DNA of 64,000 nt from Euglena gracilis (taxonomy: Eukaryota; Euglenida; Euglenophyceae; Euglenales). The notes under the pieces are model-generated. The model made no database searches and had not been told where the DNA came from. It was given only the letters and a program-made list of their open reading frames with translations. Numbering within the stretch: position 1 is the stretch's first letter; every line of letters begins with the position of its first letter. Below, piece after piece: positions 30,607 to 40,600 of this stretch. Both the position numbers and the translations under genes were made by a program. The stretch lies in assembly GCA_039621445.1 (NCBI GenBank), contig CP154955.1:52791384-52855383 (forward strand). The letters are read 5' to 3'.

Positions 30607-30738
30607 TATTGCAACATGATGTTGATGGAGATGCGCAAAGTGATGACGAGGATGAATTTTACAAGGAATTTGAGAATGACAATGACGATGACGAGGGTGA
30701 TGCTGAAGGTAAGGAATCGGAGATCGAAAGTGGCAACG
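30607..30738 (+). pseudogene. Acidic Rep-helicase linker cut by element 3
   Basis: The frame contains QSDDEDEFYKEFENDNDDDE and runs up to ESGN at the insertion point. Removing element 3 and one TSD joins it to GESIDNLANDH at 32567 before a stop, so the linker was intact across the site when element 3 inserted. Confidence 0.55.
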
Positions 30739-31052
30739 TATGGGCGGTGAGAAAGATATTAGGATTCCAGCAGAGGAACTGGAATTACTCAAAATTCTGT
30801 CTGTTTTTGTGTTTACAGTGGCAAGCAGCATGTTCAGTTTGACTTTGGTTGTTCAGTTCTGGGAAGTATCTTGATTTGTGCCAGCGCTGGGAATTGCGAA
30901 GTGGGATTACAATGAAAAGTTCCAACTAAAGTCCCAGGTTGGTGCCAGGCCCCCTGGGTGAACTGATGGATCCCAGCAAGTGGCAGGGCCTGCAGGCACC
31001 AGGGGCCAGCCGCCAGGGGGTTGTGGGAGTGGTGAGGCCAACACCCCCTACA
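30739..31052 (+). repeat. Element 3 5' LTR
   Basis: Aligned end to end with 32249-32562, with about 20 differences. It contains GTGTTTACAG, which resembles a splice acceptor, in both copies. Confidence 0.85.
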
Positions 31053-31195
31053 CAAACTGAACACTGCCAGTCAAACAACATGCCTACCAGCCACGTGGCG
31101 GCTGTCCGCCATGCCGGGATCAGGCATGGCATGTGCCTGCAGGAGATCATCAAGAAGGCGTGAACACATCAACCTGATGGAGTACTATTCAAGTT

Positions 31196-31843
31196 TTGAT
31201 GCAGAGTGTGGCTGTTCGTGGTGTGCCAGTCGTGCAGCAGCAGCAGCTGCTGGCAGGCTCAGGGCCCATGGCAGGGTGGCCTCTGATGCCAGGCTGCCGG
31301 ATGCTGTGGAAGGACATGTCAGAGACGGGAATGCCAAGGATGGAAATGCCAGAGATGCGAATGCCAAGGATGGAAATGCCAGAGACGGGAATCCCCCGGA
31401 TGGAAATGCCAGAGATGGACGTTCCAGACATGGAGATGGTCGAGATGGACATTCCAGACATGGAGATGGTCGAGATGGACATTCGGGAGATAGTGATGAC
31501 GGAAGTTGGCATTGGGCCCCAGTGGGGCATGGCGAGGGCGGAGGCTCGCCGGAGAAGTCAAGATGAAGGAGAAGGAAGGAGCGCCGACAGATGGCGAATG
31601 AGGCCCCGAGGGGCTGAGGCCGAAGCCCTGCCTCTGATCGTGTGGGTTGGGTCCCCCCCCCCCCCGCATGCCCTGGGCCGAAGCCCTCACCAGCTGTCGC
31701 CGAAGCCCGCCGGGATGGTGTGGGCTGGGTCCCCCTCCCGTATGCCTGGGCCGAAGCCCTCAGGCGTTGTGGCCGAAGCCCGCCGGGACGGCGTGGGCTG
31801 GGAACCCCTCCTAGGCCTGTGGCCGAAGCCCTCCCCGCGGTAA
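31196..31843 (+). CDS. Element 3 internal low-complexity ORF, 215 aa
   Basis: The start region encodes VQQQQLLAGSGPMAG. Residues about 42-95 are repeats of the type MPRMEMPEM encoded by 15-bp units (31325-31490). The same DNA in the +2 frame (31111-31566) gives RDGNAKDGNA repeats, so either frame could be the real one. The C-terminal part crosses GGCCGAAGCCC repeats. No capsid or zinc-knuckle motif is present. Confidence 0.3.
   Translation: MMQSVAVRGVPVVQQQQLLAGSGPMAGWPLMPGCRMLWKDMSETGMPRMEMPEMRMPRMEMPETGIPRMEMPEMDVPDMEMVEMDIPDMEMVEMDIREIVMTEVGIGPQWGMARAEARRRSQDEGEGRSADRWRMRPRGAEAEALPLIVWVGSPPPPHALGRSPHQLSPKPAGMVWAGSPSRMPGPKPSGVVAEARRDGVGWEPLLGLWPKPSPR
31325..31490. repeat. 15-bp tandem repeats, GAAATGCCAGAGATG type
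   Basis: About eleven degenerate 15-bp units, with two exact 30-bp repeats of GACATGGAGATGGTCGAGAT near 31427-31486. Confidence 0.75.
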
Positions 31844-31850
31844 CCACCTC
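31615..31850. repeat. GGCCGAAGCCC tandem repeats
   Basis: Two to three units of 90-100 bp, each containing CTGGGCCGAAGCCCTC and GCCCGCCGGGA(C/T)GG(C/T)GTGGGCTGGG. GC-rich. Confidence 0.7.
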
Positions 31851-32067
31851 CCGCTGCACCTGCGAGCCCCCTCACCAGGACCCCCACCATCCCCTGGACC
31901 CCCATCTCTGGACGGGCAAAAAAGGGCAAAAAATGAGAGGGAAAACGAGGAAAAACATTCCGGAGATGACGGCCCAAGGGGTATCTTTGGGCTGTTTTCG
32001 GGGGGAACCCCCGCCAGAACGGCCCAAGGCGGTGCGGGTGCCTGCTGCTCCCCCCTGCTACTGTAGG

Positions 32068-32122
32068 AGACCGACCCCCCTAAGGGTCGGCCTTCGACCC
32101 CCGCCCCGCCCACAGAGAAATA
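32068..32122 (+). terminator. Hairpin and AATAAA signals near element 3 3' end
   Basis: CCGACCC-CCCTAA-GGGTCGG can form a 7-bp stem, and AATAAA hexamers follow near 32117-32127. This is compatible with a polyadenylation region but not proven. Confidence 0.35.
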
Positions 32123-32237
32123 AAAATAAAACAGACAGACAGAAATAAAGAATGAAAATTGTGTCTGTGAACGAAAAAAAACAACCTCCCAGCGCCTTTT
32201 TGCCGAAGGCAGGATTAGCTGCCCGGGGCAGCTTTTT

Positions 32238-32248
32238 AAGGAGGGGAG
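32238..32248 (+). promoter_or_regulatory. Element 3 polypurine tract
   Basis: AAGGAGGGGAG lies directly before TGTGGGCG at the start of the 3' LTR. Confidence 0.75.
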
Positions 32249-32562
32249 TGTGGGCGCTGGGAAAGAGATTAAAATTCCAGCAGAGGAATTAGGAATTACT
32301 CAAAATTCTGTCTGTGTTTGTGTTTACAGTGGCAAGCAGCATGTTCAGTTTGACTTTGGTTGTTCAGTTCTGGAAGTATCTTGATTTGTTCCAGGGCTGG
32401 GAATTGGGACGTAGGATTACAATGAAAAGTTCCAAGGAAAGTCCCAGGTGGGTGCCAGGCCCCCTGGGTGAACTGATGGATCCAAGCCAGTGGCAGGGCC
32501 TGCAGGCACCAGGGGCCAGCCGCCAGGGGGTTCTGGGAGTGGTGAGGCCCACACCCCCTACA
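32249..32562 (+). repeat. Element 3 3' LTR
   Basis: Starts TGTGGGCGCTGG and ends CCCCCTACA, followed by the TSD AACG. Confidence 0.85.
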
Positions 32563-32566
32563 AACG

Positions 32567-33100
32567 GAGAGTCCATCGACAATCTAGCAAATGACCACTA
32601 ACAACAAAAGGTGGGACAGCTACATTTGTCTAGACAAAAGGGAAATACGAAGGACAAGAGAACGTTGGAAGCAACTACCACCTTAATGCTTTCCCGTGGA
32701 ATGGACAATTTGGATGACAATTTTGTGGAAGAGGGAGGTGTAACTCAACTGGTTTCTGTTGTGCATAAAGGAAAATAAATCATCGTGGGTAACCCTGCAG
32801 CGTACAGTCATGCTTTACGGGGAGGTGAATTGGAATCCAAAAGTGCGTTGGAGTACGCTGCCCATTTTTTGTTAGAAAGTGCTGTGAATGATGTTAGCGT
32901 CGATGGTGAACAACCCGAAAGGTGTCTAAAGGGAACAATGGTTTACATGCATGATACGCATCTGTTGGCTGGAACATGGGTACAAAAAAATGGGAAATTA
33001 ATTCCGATGCCCAGTGTTGTCGGCGAAAAAGTTGCCCAAGTGGCCGGGGGGGGGGGGGCGTATGTACCATCGCGCGTCCAATAGAAATTGGGCACAGTAC
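32567..33100 (+). pseudogene. Helitron fragment upstream of helicase
   Basis: The frame around 32785-33084 contains NPAAYSHALRGGELESKSAL, EYAAHFLLESAVNDVSVDGE and MVYMHDTHLLAGTW, in the position of the Helitron segment between Rep and helicase. It ends after a G11 run (33047-33057). 33100-33470 shows no readable frame. Confidence 0.4.
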
Positions 33101-33473
33101 GTGATGAAGTTCATAGTTCCGTCGAGTTTTGAAAATCCACCCAAAATAGCATGAGATAATTTCTACCAATGGGAGGAGTGTGCAGGGAAAAAAGAAGATT
33201 TCTTGCATTGCACTTCTTTCTGCCAAAGCGTTGAATTACGTGTCGAGAGGGAGCGGCAGGCCCATTTCTTTTAAATTTTATTTTTAATTATGGCTGAAAG
33301 GACTTATTTTTTTGTGCAACCGCGGTCATGCTTTTAAACCTTTGATCATCGGAAAAACGTCCACGATCTGAATATGGTGCTTCAGGCATTCTCTGAAACT
33401 TCAGCTTTTTTCACGACACACTTCACAGTCTTCATGAGTCCATGCAAAAATACAGTAATGGCGGCTTGAAAGA

Positions 33474-34247
33474 ATGCGAGCAGGAGGAACCGTGGTTGGT
33501 GAACGTATTATTGAAAGTTTTCTCCTGGCGTGGCGGGTGGAGGAACACATGCAGCAGACAAAATATGCAAATGTAATCGAGTGCTTTGCAATGCACATTA
33601 AGAGTGCAAACCCATTTTATTTCAAGGCTCCTTTATCAGACACATTAAAAATGACGCACTCGACGTTGAAAAGCGATGATTTCGAGTCCCCAGAAGTCGG
33701 ATCCCGGGTGGCAACAAACCCAGCCACTGTGCGTTTGTGTCTGCAGAGAAGTGTGGTTTTAACTGAGGAGCAACAAAAATTTTTTAAAATGATTTCGGAG
33801 AATGTACAGTTCGTTTCCATCGTGGATCCATCATGCAAACCAACCCCATCTCGTGTCGTCGTACATGTGGGACCTGGAACAGGAAAAAGCACAATGGCAA
33901 GTTAATGGCATAACCGGCTTTCCAAGGCATTTGGAACAAGTGCCTTGCGTTTCAGGTCCCCTTCCGGGGTTGCTGCATGCAATCTGCATGGTTCGACGTG
34001 CCACAATGGGATGGGGTTGAGTGTGTATGGAGAGGATGCTGTCAACGACACCGTCCAGGATGGAGGAAGAGAAAAAATATATCGTTGGCAAATCCAATGT
34101 ATAGATTGCAAAGTTCTTCTGATCGATGAAATGTCCACTTTGACTTGTAAAATGTTCCGGGATATTGGTAAGCGCACGCGCAGAGTGTGCGACAACAACA
34201 GTGAACGCTTTTGGGGGTTGTGTGTAGTGCTTTGTGTAGTTCTTTGA
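33474..34247 (+). pseudogene. Helitron PIF1-type helicase, Walker A and B
   Basis: 33474-33905 ends with LTEEQQKFFKMI (Q-like motif) and VVVHVGPGTGKSTMAS (Walker A). 33945-34247 has GVAACNLHGSTCHNGMGLSV (motif Ia region) and CKVLLIDEMSTLTCKMFRDI (Walker B, DEMS). These are superfamily 1B helicase motifs as in Helitron Rep-Hel. A frameshift lies between them at about 33,910. Motifs III-VI are missing because the sequence switches to another repeat at about 34,250. Confidence 0.8.
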
Positions 34248-34251
34248 TCCC

Positions 34252-34510
34252 GCCCGTGGGCGCCCGAACTGTTTCAAAACGGCTCTCCGGCTTTTCGGCC
34301 GCTGCCAGCGGCGAAAAAGCCGTGGAAAACGGCTGAAAACCCATCTTGAACGGCGAAGATGCCTTTTCTCCAGGCCCTTTTGGCAGAAAAGCCGTTTAGC
34401 CGGCAGCACTGGGCAAAAGCCGGCTTTTCGTACTCTGTCGAGGAAAACCGACAAGGGAAGAATGGACACCGTGGACGAAGCACAAAGACCTTGTGAAACT
34501 GAAGCCCCCT
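34252..34510. repeat. Hairpin-rich segment and module M relative
   Basis: 34289-34322 forms a long stem (CGGCTTTTCGGCCGCTG against CAGCGGCGAAAAAGCCG, one mismatch/bulge). 34432-34500 resembles module M (GGACACCGTGGACGAAGCACAAAGACCTTGTGA). This repeat truncates the Helitron helicase. Confidence 0.55.
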
Positions 34511-34935
34511 TTGTCTCTCTCCGCCGACGCACGAGGCAAAAAAAAACGCCCGTTTTCTTTGCTGTGGCGTTTTTTTTTACCATGGCTGGCTTTCCTCGTT
34601 TGTTACGACAACATATTTTCCAACCCATCAACTAACAAGGAAAAGCAACTCTCATCGCAAAGTGTTCGGGACAAAAGTGCGGGACAAAACTGTTCTAGAG
34701 TTCTGGGACAAAAGTGCGGGACAGCTCAAAGGAAGGGTTGCTGTCACTGCTGTGCCTCCGCCACTTTGTTCTGCAACGAGTGCAGTATAAGCTCTTGAAA
34801 AGCAGAAGCGTATATCGGATGCCTGCAGGCCGAATTGCACCATTTCTCGTTCAGCTGTCGGGCAGGAAAAAAAAATTCCTCTACGAAAAAGAGGGGTCCA
34901 GAATGAGGCTCACAACCAGAACAAAACATGCATTG
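34511..34935. other. No feature recognised
   Basis: Contains a short duplication GTGCGGGACAAAAC...GTGCGGGACAGCTC (34676-34725) but no credible coding frame. Confidence 0.3.
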
Positions 34936-34939
34936 CACA

Positions 34940-35245
34940 CATGGTGGCCATCATGGAGCATCCTGGCGGATGGCCATCCTGGGTGGTGATGGCAATCAAG
35001 GGTCATGAGGGACTCCAAGGGTCATGATGGCCATCGCAGGTAATGATGGCCATCAGGGGTCATCATGGCCATCATGGATATTGATGGGCATCAAGGGTCA
35101 TGATGGGCATCATGGGTCATGATGCCCATCATGGGTCATGATGGCCATATGGGTCAGGATGGCCATCATGGATCATTATGGCCATCATGACCCATGATGG
35201 CCATATGGGTCAGGATGGGCATCATGGGTCTTGATGGTCGTGAGT
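34940..35245. repeat. Minisatellite GGGTCATGATGGCCATCAT
   Basis: About fifteen degenerate units of about 20 bp. The core ATGATGGCCATCAT is itself palindromic, so single units can form cruciforms. Variants include GGGCATC and AGGATGG. Confidence 0.85.
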
Positions 35246-35439
35246 TGTGATGCACCTCACGACAAACATGGATAGAAATATGGCCCCCCGGCTGTACTCC
35301 CCCCCAAATGTATATTTGTTTTGCACAGGGATCTGTTCTTTCTGTTCCATATACACCAACACCCACCCCTACCCAAACTTTCCACCACTCCTCGCAGTGA
35401 GAGCAAAAGGGCGGAAATACCCACCAGGTAGGCTCGAAT

Positions 35440-36116
35440 TTAAACGATCCTAACCAGGTTGCGCAACCAGGGGTCCCTTAACAGGGACCTCACGAGCTGC
35501 AAACCTACAGGCAGCTTTAAATTCTCAGCAGATCGATGAAAATTTTCAAGCACGAAATCCTTAATTGACAAGACACCCACCCTATTTTGCACTTGCTTAA
35601 AAATGAGTCTGGCAGGCTGTCCAAAATAGGTTAAAACAATTCTGACTCGGGGCAAAAAAAAGATCACAGCTCGAAAAAAACTGCTGGGCCATTTTTTCCT
35701 CAAGAAGCTTCTCCTGCCTGAAAAAAACTTCAAGTGCCTGTGTGTCAAGATTTTGTGCAGGACTTTGCTCCTGGGCCTCGCATTTTTTCTCAAAGAGTTC
35801 AAAAATCTGAGGGCAGTTGGCCCTGGCCGTTTCTTTGACTGGTTTCTTTGACTAAGTGCTCCACCAAATGGTTGTCGACAGCGCGTGGTTTTTGTTGCTG
35901 CTTCTGCTGCTGCAGAATCCACTCTTTGTTGGCTTTTTCTAAAACCAAACCCAAAAAGTCAGGTGCAGTCATAATCCACCGGAGCACTCTGTTACTTTGT
36001 AAAGATTTCCTCCAGGGAACTTCAACTCCCAGATAGATGGGCTGGCGAAGGAAAAGGCAAGTGAATCGGCAGGGCAGGGGGGTGATAACCCCAGCCAAGT
36101 ATTGTTTGACAAGCAA
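35440..36116 (-). pseudogene. Gag-like coiled-coil protein fragment, broken
   Basis: 36116-35799 reads MTAPDFLGLVLEKANKEWIL and QQQKQQQKPRAVDNHLVEHL. A frame change near 35,815 continues as ELFEKKCEAQEQSPAQN and EVFFRQEKLLEEKMAQQFF. 35440-35922 in another frame adds DFVLENFHRSAENLKL. It is hydrophilic and helical, like a retroelement Gag or DIRS ORF1. No family is assigned. Confidence 0.3.
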
Positions 36117-37072
36117 GCACAGGTCAATATGCTGGGCAAAAAATTAAACTAACTGGGACACAAACGAGCAGGTCAGAGCAGAAGTCGAGGAGGCAGAAGA
36201 AAACCCAAAATTCTGCACACACAAAAAGTCTGGGACAGGTTGCAACTCACTGCGGTACAAAACCGTGCCCAACATTTTTTAAGAGGGAGAACCCCTGAAA
36301 AACGCTCTGGAAGATACCTTTGGTCTTAAATAACAACCTTGCCACCACCGCTATGAAATTACAACATCTGTCCCATATTTGTGGGGGTTCTGAGTTCAGC
36401 CAAACTGGTTTCGGGTCCGAACCCCCTGTTCCCCGAAACTCCAGTCGTCAGATTTGTAATGTGACAATGGGCAATTCACCGATCATCAAAGAACACATTC
36501 TGACAAGGTACTACCAACCCAAAACTTCCTACAGAAGGCTGAAGGATAAAACTTTGTTCACCCCGTTTCACGGCATTGGTTGTGCGCAGCCTGAAGCCTG
36601 AATTACGACTGAGCGCGCGCGCTGCACATTGCAATTTGTGTTTTTTCTGTTCAGTCAAACCTCATGAGATGATTGCTGGGCCCATGGGTCGTAGCCCCCT
36701 GATGTATATCTGGATCAAGGGGCTGACTGAAGATTTGGAGACTTGAGTTTATTGCTGTGGTTGAAGTTTGAAAAGTTGCCCTGTAATTTGCCTGCCAACG
36801 GGTAGCAAAGCAAAGCCCACAGCAAAGGCAAAGGCAAAGGCAAAACCCAAGGCGAAGCCGGAGCAAGCCAAACAGGGGGCCCGGGGTCGGGCGGCAGAAA
36901 AGTTGTGGATTCCGAAGCGGGGCGCGCCACGGCGACGCCCCCGTCTCATGCTGCCATGAAGCACAAACCCCCTCCCCGGGCCAGTTTGTGGCGTAGGATC
37001 GTTTTTTGTCTCGAAAAATTTATCCCAATGTGGCCCCCCCTGTGGTTGAACTTGGGCCATAATTTCCAAGGT
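36117..37072. other. Flank of element 2, no gene supported
   Basis: Contains a CAAAGGCAAAGG microsatellite (36820-36850), which encodes KAKAKAK in one frame, and GC-rich sequence before the TSD. No domain seen. Confidence 0.35.
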
Positions 37073-37077
37073 GGAAC

Positions 37078-37391
37078 TGTGTACCAGGCGTATGCTTCTG
37101 TCCCCTTCCGTTGAGGAAGTTAGGATGGAAGCAGATCCTATTAGGATCTCCTAATGGGTGCCCCTTCTCTCTCCACAGGTGGTATTCTTATTCTGTTTGT
37201 CTTTCCTTTTCCCCGGACCGGACTTGGTTATCCAGTCCGTCCTCCCTGCATTGCTCCGTTCTTTGCTTCTTGGGAAGTGGGAAAAGGGTTTTTACTGTTA
37301 CTCTGATTTTCAGTTCCCAAGTAGGTGCGCCAAGGCGAAAGCGAAGGCTTTTGGGAATTGGGAAAGGGGAATTGGGAATCAGACGTACACT
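37078..37391 (+). repeat. Element 2 5' LTR
   Basis: Same length as the 3' LTR. The differences I found are four C/T or G/A transitions and one T/G. The last base (T) is assigned from the PBS and the 5-bp TSD. If the LTR ended at 37390 the TSD would be TGGAAC. Confidence 0.9.
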
Positions 37392-37414
37392 TGGTAGCAG
37401 ATTGGTTACGATCC
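37392..37414 (+). promoter_or_regulatory. Element 2 primer binding site (initiator tRNA-Met type)
   Basis: TGGTAGCAGATTGGTTACG followed by ATCC resembles the complement of plant initiator tRNA-Met (TGGTATCAGAGC...GGTTTCGATCC), including its T-arm. A second copy (TGGTAGCAGATTGGTTCGA then TCC) lies at 37457-37478. Confidence 0.75.
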
Positions 37415-37456
37415 TATACACACTTCACAAACAGAAAGGCTACCAGGTATTACACT

Positions 37457-37478
37457 TGGTAGCAGATTGGTTCGATCC
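37457..37478 (+). promoter_or_regulatory. Second primer-site copy
   Basis: Repeats the PBS 65 bp downstream, preceded by TTACACT as the first is by GTACACT. The second copy lacks the extra A and fits the tRNA T-arm complement better. Confidence 0.6.
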
Positions 37479-37670
37479 TACGCTGACTGGCAGCGGAGAG
37501 CCCCTGCACCGTTATTACACGGTCGCAGCGTCAGCTCCCGGCTTCTAGTCAACGTCTAAGCAGACGAGCAGGCTCCGGAAGGCTCTGTACGGTATTACCC
37601 GTTACAGCCCCTCTGGTGCAAGCACAACTGCTTAGTTTTGTGGGTTTTTGCTGTTTTTGTCACCAGAAAG

Positions 37671-40600
37671 ATGCAAAGCACAGGCCCCAACCATCAATTC
37701 AATTATGCCTTATTACAGGCATCATTGCAAGACATTGACCAAGAAAATGGGGATTGGAAGCTTTTATGTGAAAGTGCTTCCAGTTCCCACGCCGATGAGG
37801 CACAATTGATTCAATTGTCACAATTACAACACTTGTCATCATTGACAGTGGTCGGCGATGAGCCCTCCACATCATTGGCTTCAGAGGCTAATGCGGCCTC
37901 TTCCGCACTGACATTGCCACAACGGGGGTATTCGCCTCTGTCTGCGGCAATGGTGCAGCTGCGCACACCGGAGAGACCCGTGGTGATTCCGCCACCGGGC
38001 TTCTCTGGTGATGGTTGGTTAGAAACCCCATGTTTCTTTCAACCCCCACCGGCTCTTCCACCGGCAAGCCCTTACAGAGCTTTGCCACCACCACCCGATA
38101 TCGGGTGCTATCCCGTACTACCTTGGCAACCGGAGACTCGCCTCGTGGTGCCGGAATTCTCCGGTACATCCCAACCCATGGATGACTATGGGAAGGGCAC
38201 TGGTGAGCTCCTCACTGCTGAGGATGTGCAGGATATCGTTGCTCGGCTTCCAGGGGATCACCCCCTTGTGAGGCAGTTCAACCATGTGCAACAATGCGTT
38301 GCAGAATGTGCAACCGCACTAAACAAAGTGCTCCAGTTTGATGAGGACAACCAAAAACATGTCTTCACCAAGCTGGAATTCTACTGGAATTACTTGCAGG
38401 AAGTTGGCAAATATTGCCAGAGGAATTTCGAAAGTGCGGGTATTGACCTTGCAAACTTTCGGGAAACCTTTGACAAAATGTGCCAACAACTCCCGCAACA
38501 CTTCCGGCAAATTAGTGAATGCATGCATGAAGCGGAAACCCGGAATGACTCCAAGTTTCTGCACTTGCATGACTCACTACAACGGTTATCGGGACAAATG
38601 GAGTCCTGTTCATCCGCGTTGTAGCATTTGCAACAACAGTTGCATGCACGAGATTCCTCGTCTGCAACATCCAGCAGTGGTGGATTTGTGTCTATGGACC
38701 ATTTCACCACATTGTCCGCAACTTTCCATGAATCGCAACACCGCATTATGCAGTTGTGCGATGAAACGGAAAAGTTTCGGCAATTCCAGTCACAAGCCAA
38801 CGAGAATTTTGCTCCCCACACGTATGTGCGGCAGTTGGAGGAGCGACTTTCCCGTTTGGAGCAGAAAACCTGCTATTGTGACGCGAATCAGGTTGGATTA
38901 TCCAATCTGAGCGCGAAAGTGGCGGAAATGGCACAACGGCAGGATTCCCTGCAGTTGCAGTTGCAATCCGACATTGGCAGGATTAACTCGGCCGTTGCGG
39001 GTTTGCAACAAAGCTATTCCGCACTTTCCCATCGAGTTCCGGACATTAGCGGTATTCAGACTGCTATTGGGGAACTCCAGACCCGGTATGCATCGGTGTC
39101 TACCAAAGTAACGGAAATGCAGTCTTTGCCTGCAGGTTCCAGTTCTCGGATTACCGAGAACCCTGATTTCAAGGCATTTTATGACAAAATGCTCACTAAC
39201 AATCAGGAAACCTTGCAAGATTTCTGCAACAGCCTATTACGGCTTGAGGAATCGGTGAATCGGAATGCCCGATCCACACAAAGTGAGATTACCAGGTTGG
39301 ATGAGCGAATTTCCGCGTTGTGGGATAACCCACAACCTGGAAATTTGCCCATGGGTACCACAACCGTGTCGTCGGATAACCCTGCACCGGTTGCACCCAC
39401 CACCACACCAACCAAGATGACATCACCTTTGCAGATTCTATCAAATGCTGTAAAAGCATTAATGGGACAACTCCACTTATTGGATAAGTCTCAAGGGAAA
39501 CTTGTCCAAGATGTTACCGGAATTTCCGAAAGGATTCCGCACTTGGATGACTTTTCCCGTTACCGCAAGCGTATTCGCGCTTTGGAGGATGAAGTTGACC
39601 GTATTTGCGGCCAACTCCAACTCGTTGAGCATTTGGAGCAAAGTGTGCATGACTTGTCTGTGGGTTTGGATAATGTGTCCAACCAACAGCGGGTTTCACA
39701 CCGCAATTCGGCAGTAGGCATTGCCGAAGATGCGCCAAATGTTCCAGAGTCGCGTTTTCATAACCCGGCTCTGGGTGCACATGCACCACCACCACCCGCG
39801 TCCCGAGTGTCACAATCCGCGATTCCGCGAATTGTGCCACCATTGGCCTTGCCTACAACTCAAAACCAGTTTTCGGATGAATCTCCCATTACGGTCACCG
39901 AATTCGCGGAAAACATGGCGATTCCGCCAAGTCTCCACCAAGAAATCCATCATTCCATGCTTGTGCGTGGAATGAGCCAAACCCGTACACCGGGAGTGGG
40001 TCACATGTTGCATGCGCGACATACCCCCACACCAGAGTGTCCCCCTATTACGGGTGACCAACAGGGTTTGCGACCGGATTTCCGGTACCAGGATTCACCT
40101 TCACCAGAAATTTCGCGATTCCGACAAGAATCCGGAAAGGATACGCTTGGTGCTCGAGCGTACCCGGGCCCGAATCCACGGAATACCACCGAGGGTCAAC
40201 GGGTTTTTCAGAAAGACTTCAAGGGCACTATCGCAATCGCGAATAAGGTGAAGCCCCAATGGGACGGTGACCCAACCACATGGAGACAGTTTTTCCGGGA
40301 CTGGGAGTACTACTGGGCATTGAAAGGGCCAACCCAGGACACAAACCCGGAGGTGATCAAGATGGAATTCATCGATTGCCTCCCAAGGGATGAAAAGGAG
40401 CGCGCACAACAACTCGTGATTCGCTACCGCGTTTCGTTTGATGACCTGGTGGAGCAATACGCTTCCACCAGTTCAAGTTTGGTCGCTAGGATTACCCTGG
40501 AGACCAAGTGGCGGCAATGCGCCCCACCCGATCGCAAATGGAAGTCCATTGACCTTTGGTATGCCAAATGGTTAGGACTTGCCGCTGAAGTGGATGAACT

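Larger units (their letters stand above)
30739..32562 (+). mobile_element. Element 3: short non-autonomous LTR retrotransposon
   Basis: Two 314-bp direct repeats (30739-31052, 32249-32562), both ending CCCCCTACA, flank a 1,196-bp interior. TSD AACG lies at 30735-30738 and 32563-32566. The PPT AAGGAGGGGAG (32238-32248) abuts the 3' LTR. The 5' LTR starts TATGGG where the 3' copy has TGTGGG. LTR identity is about 93-94% by eye. No RT or integrase is encoded. The sequence after the 5' LTR (CAAACTGAAC) does not begin TGG, so the PBS is absent or atypical. Strand follows from the PPT. Confidence 0.85.
26704..34251 (+). mobile_element. Decayed Helitron with Rep-helicase, interrupted by element 3
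   Basis: Plus-strand fragments occur in the order expected for a Rep-Hel protein: Cys/His fingers (26.7-27.0 kb), Helitron-like N domain (28.5-29.3), HUH motif (29.56), Tyr motif (30.2), then helicase Walker A (33.87) and Walker B (34.12). It ends abruptly after Walker B at about 34,250, where an M-type repeat begins. Helitron termini (5' TC, 3' hairpin-CTRR) were not identified. Many stops and frameshifts show it is dead. Confidence 0.7.

Noticed and set aside
37078-37391. Elements 2 and 3 share the same LTR because both are 314 bp
   Set aside because: Their sequences and ends differ completely (TGTGTACC versus TGTGGGCG). The equal length is coincidence.
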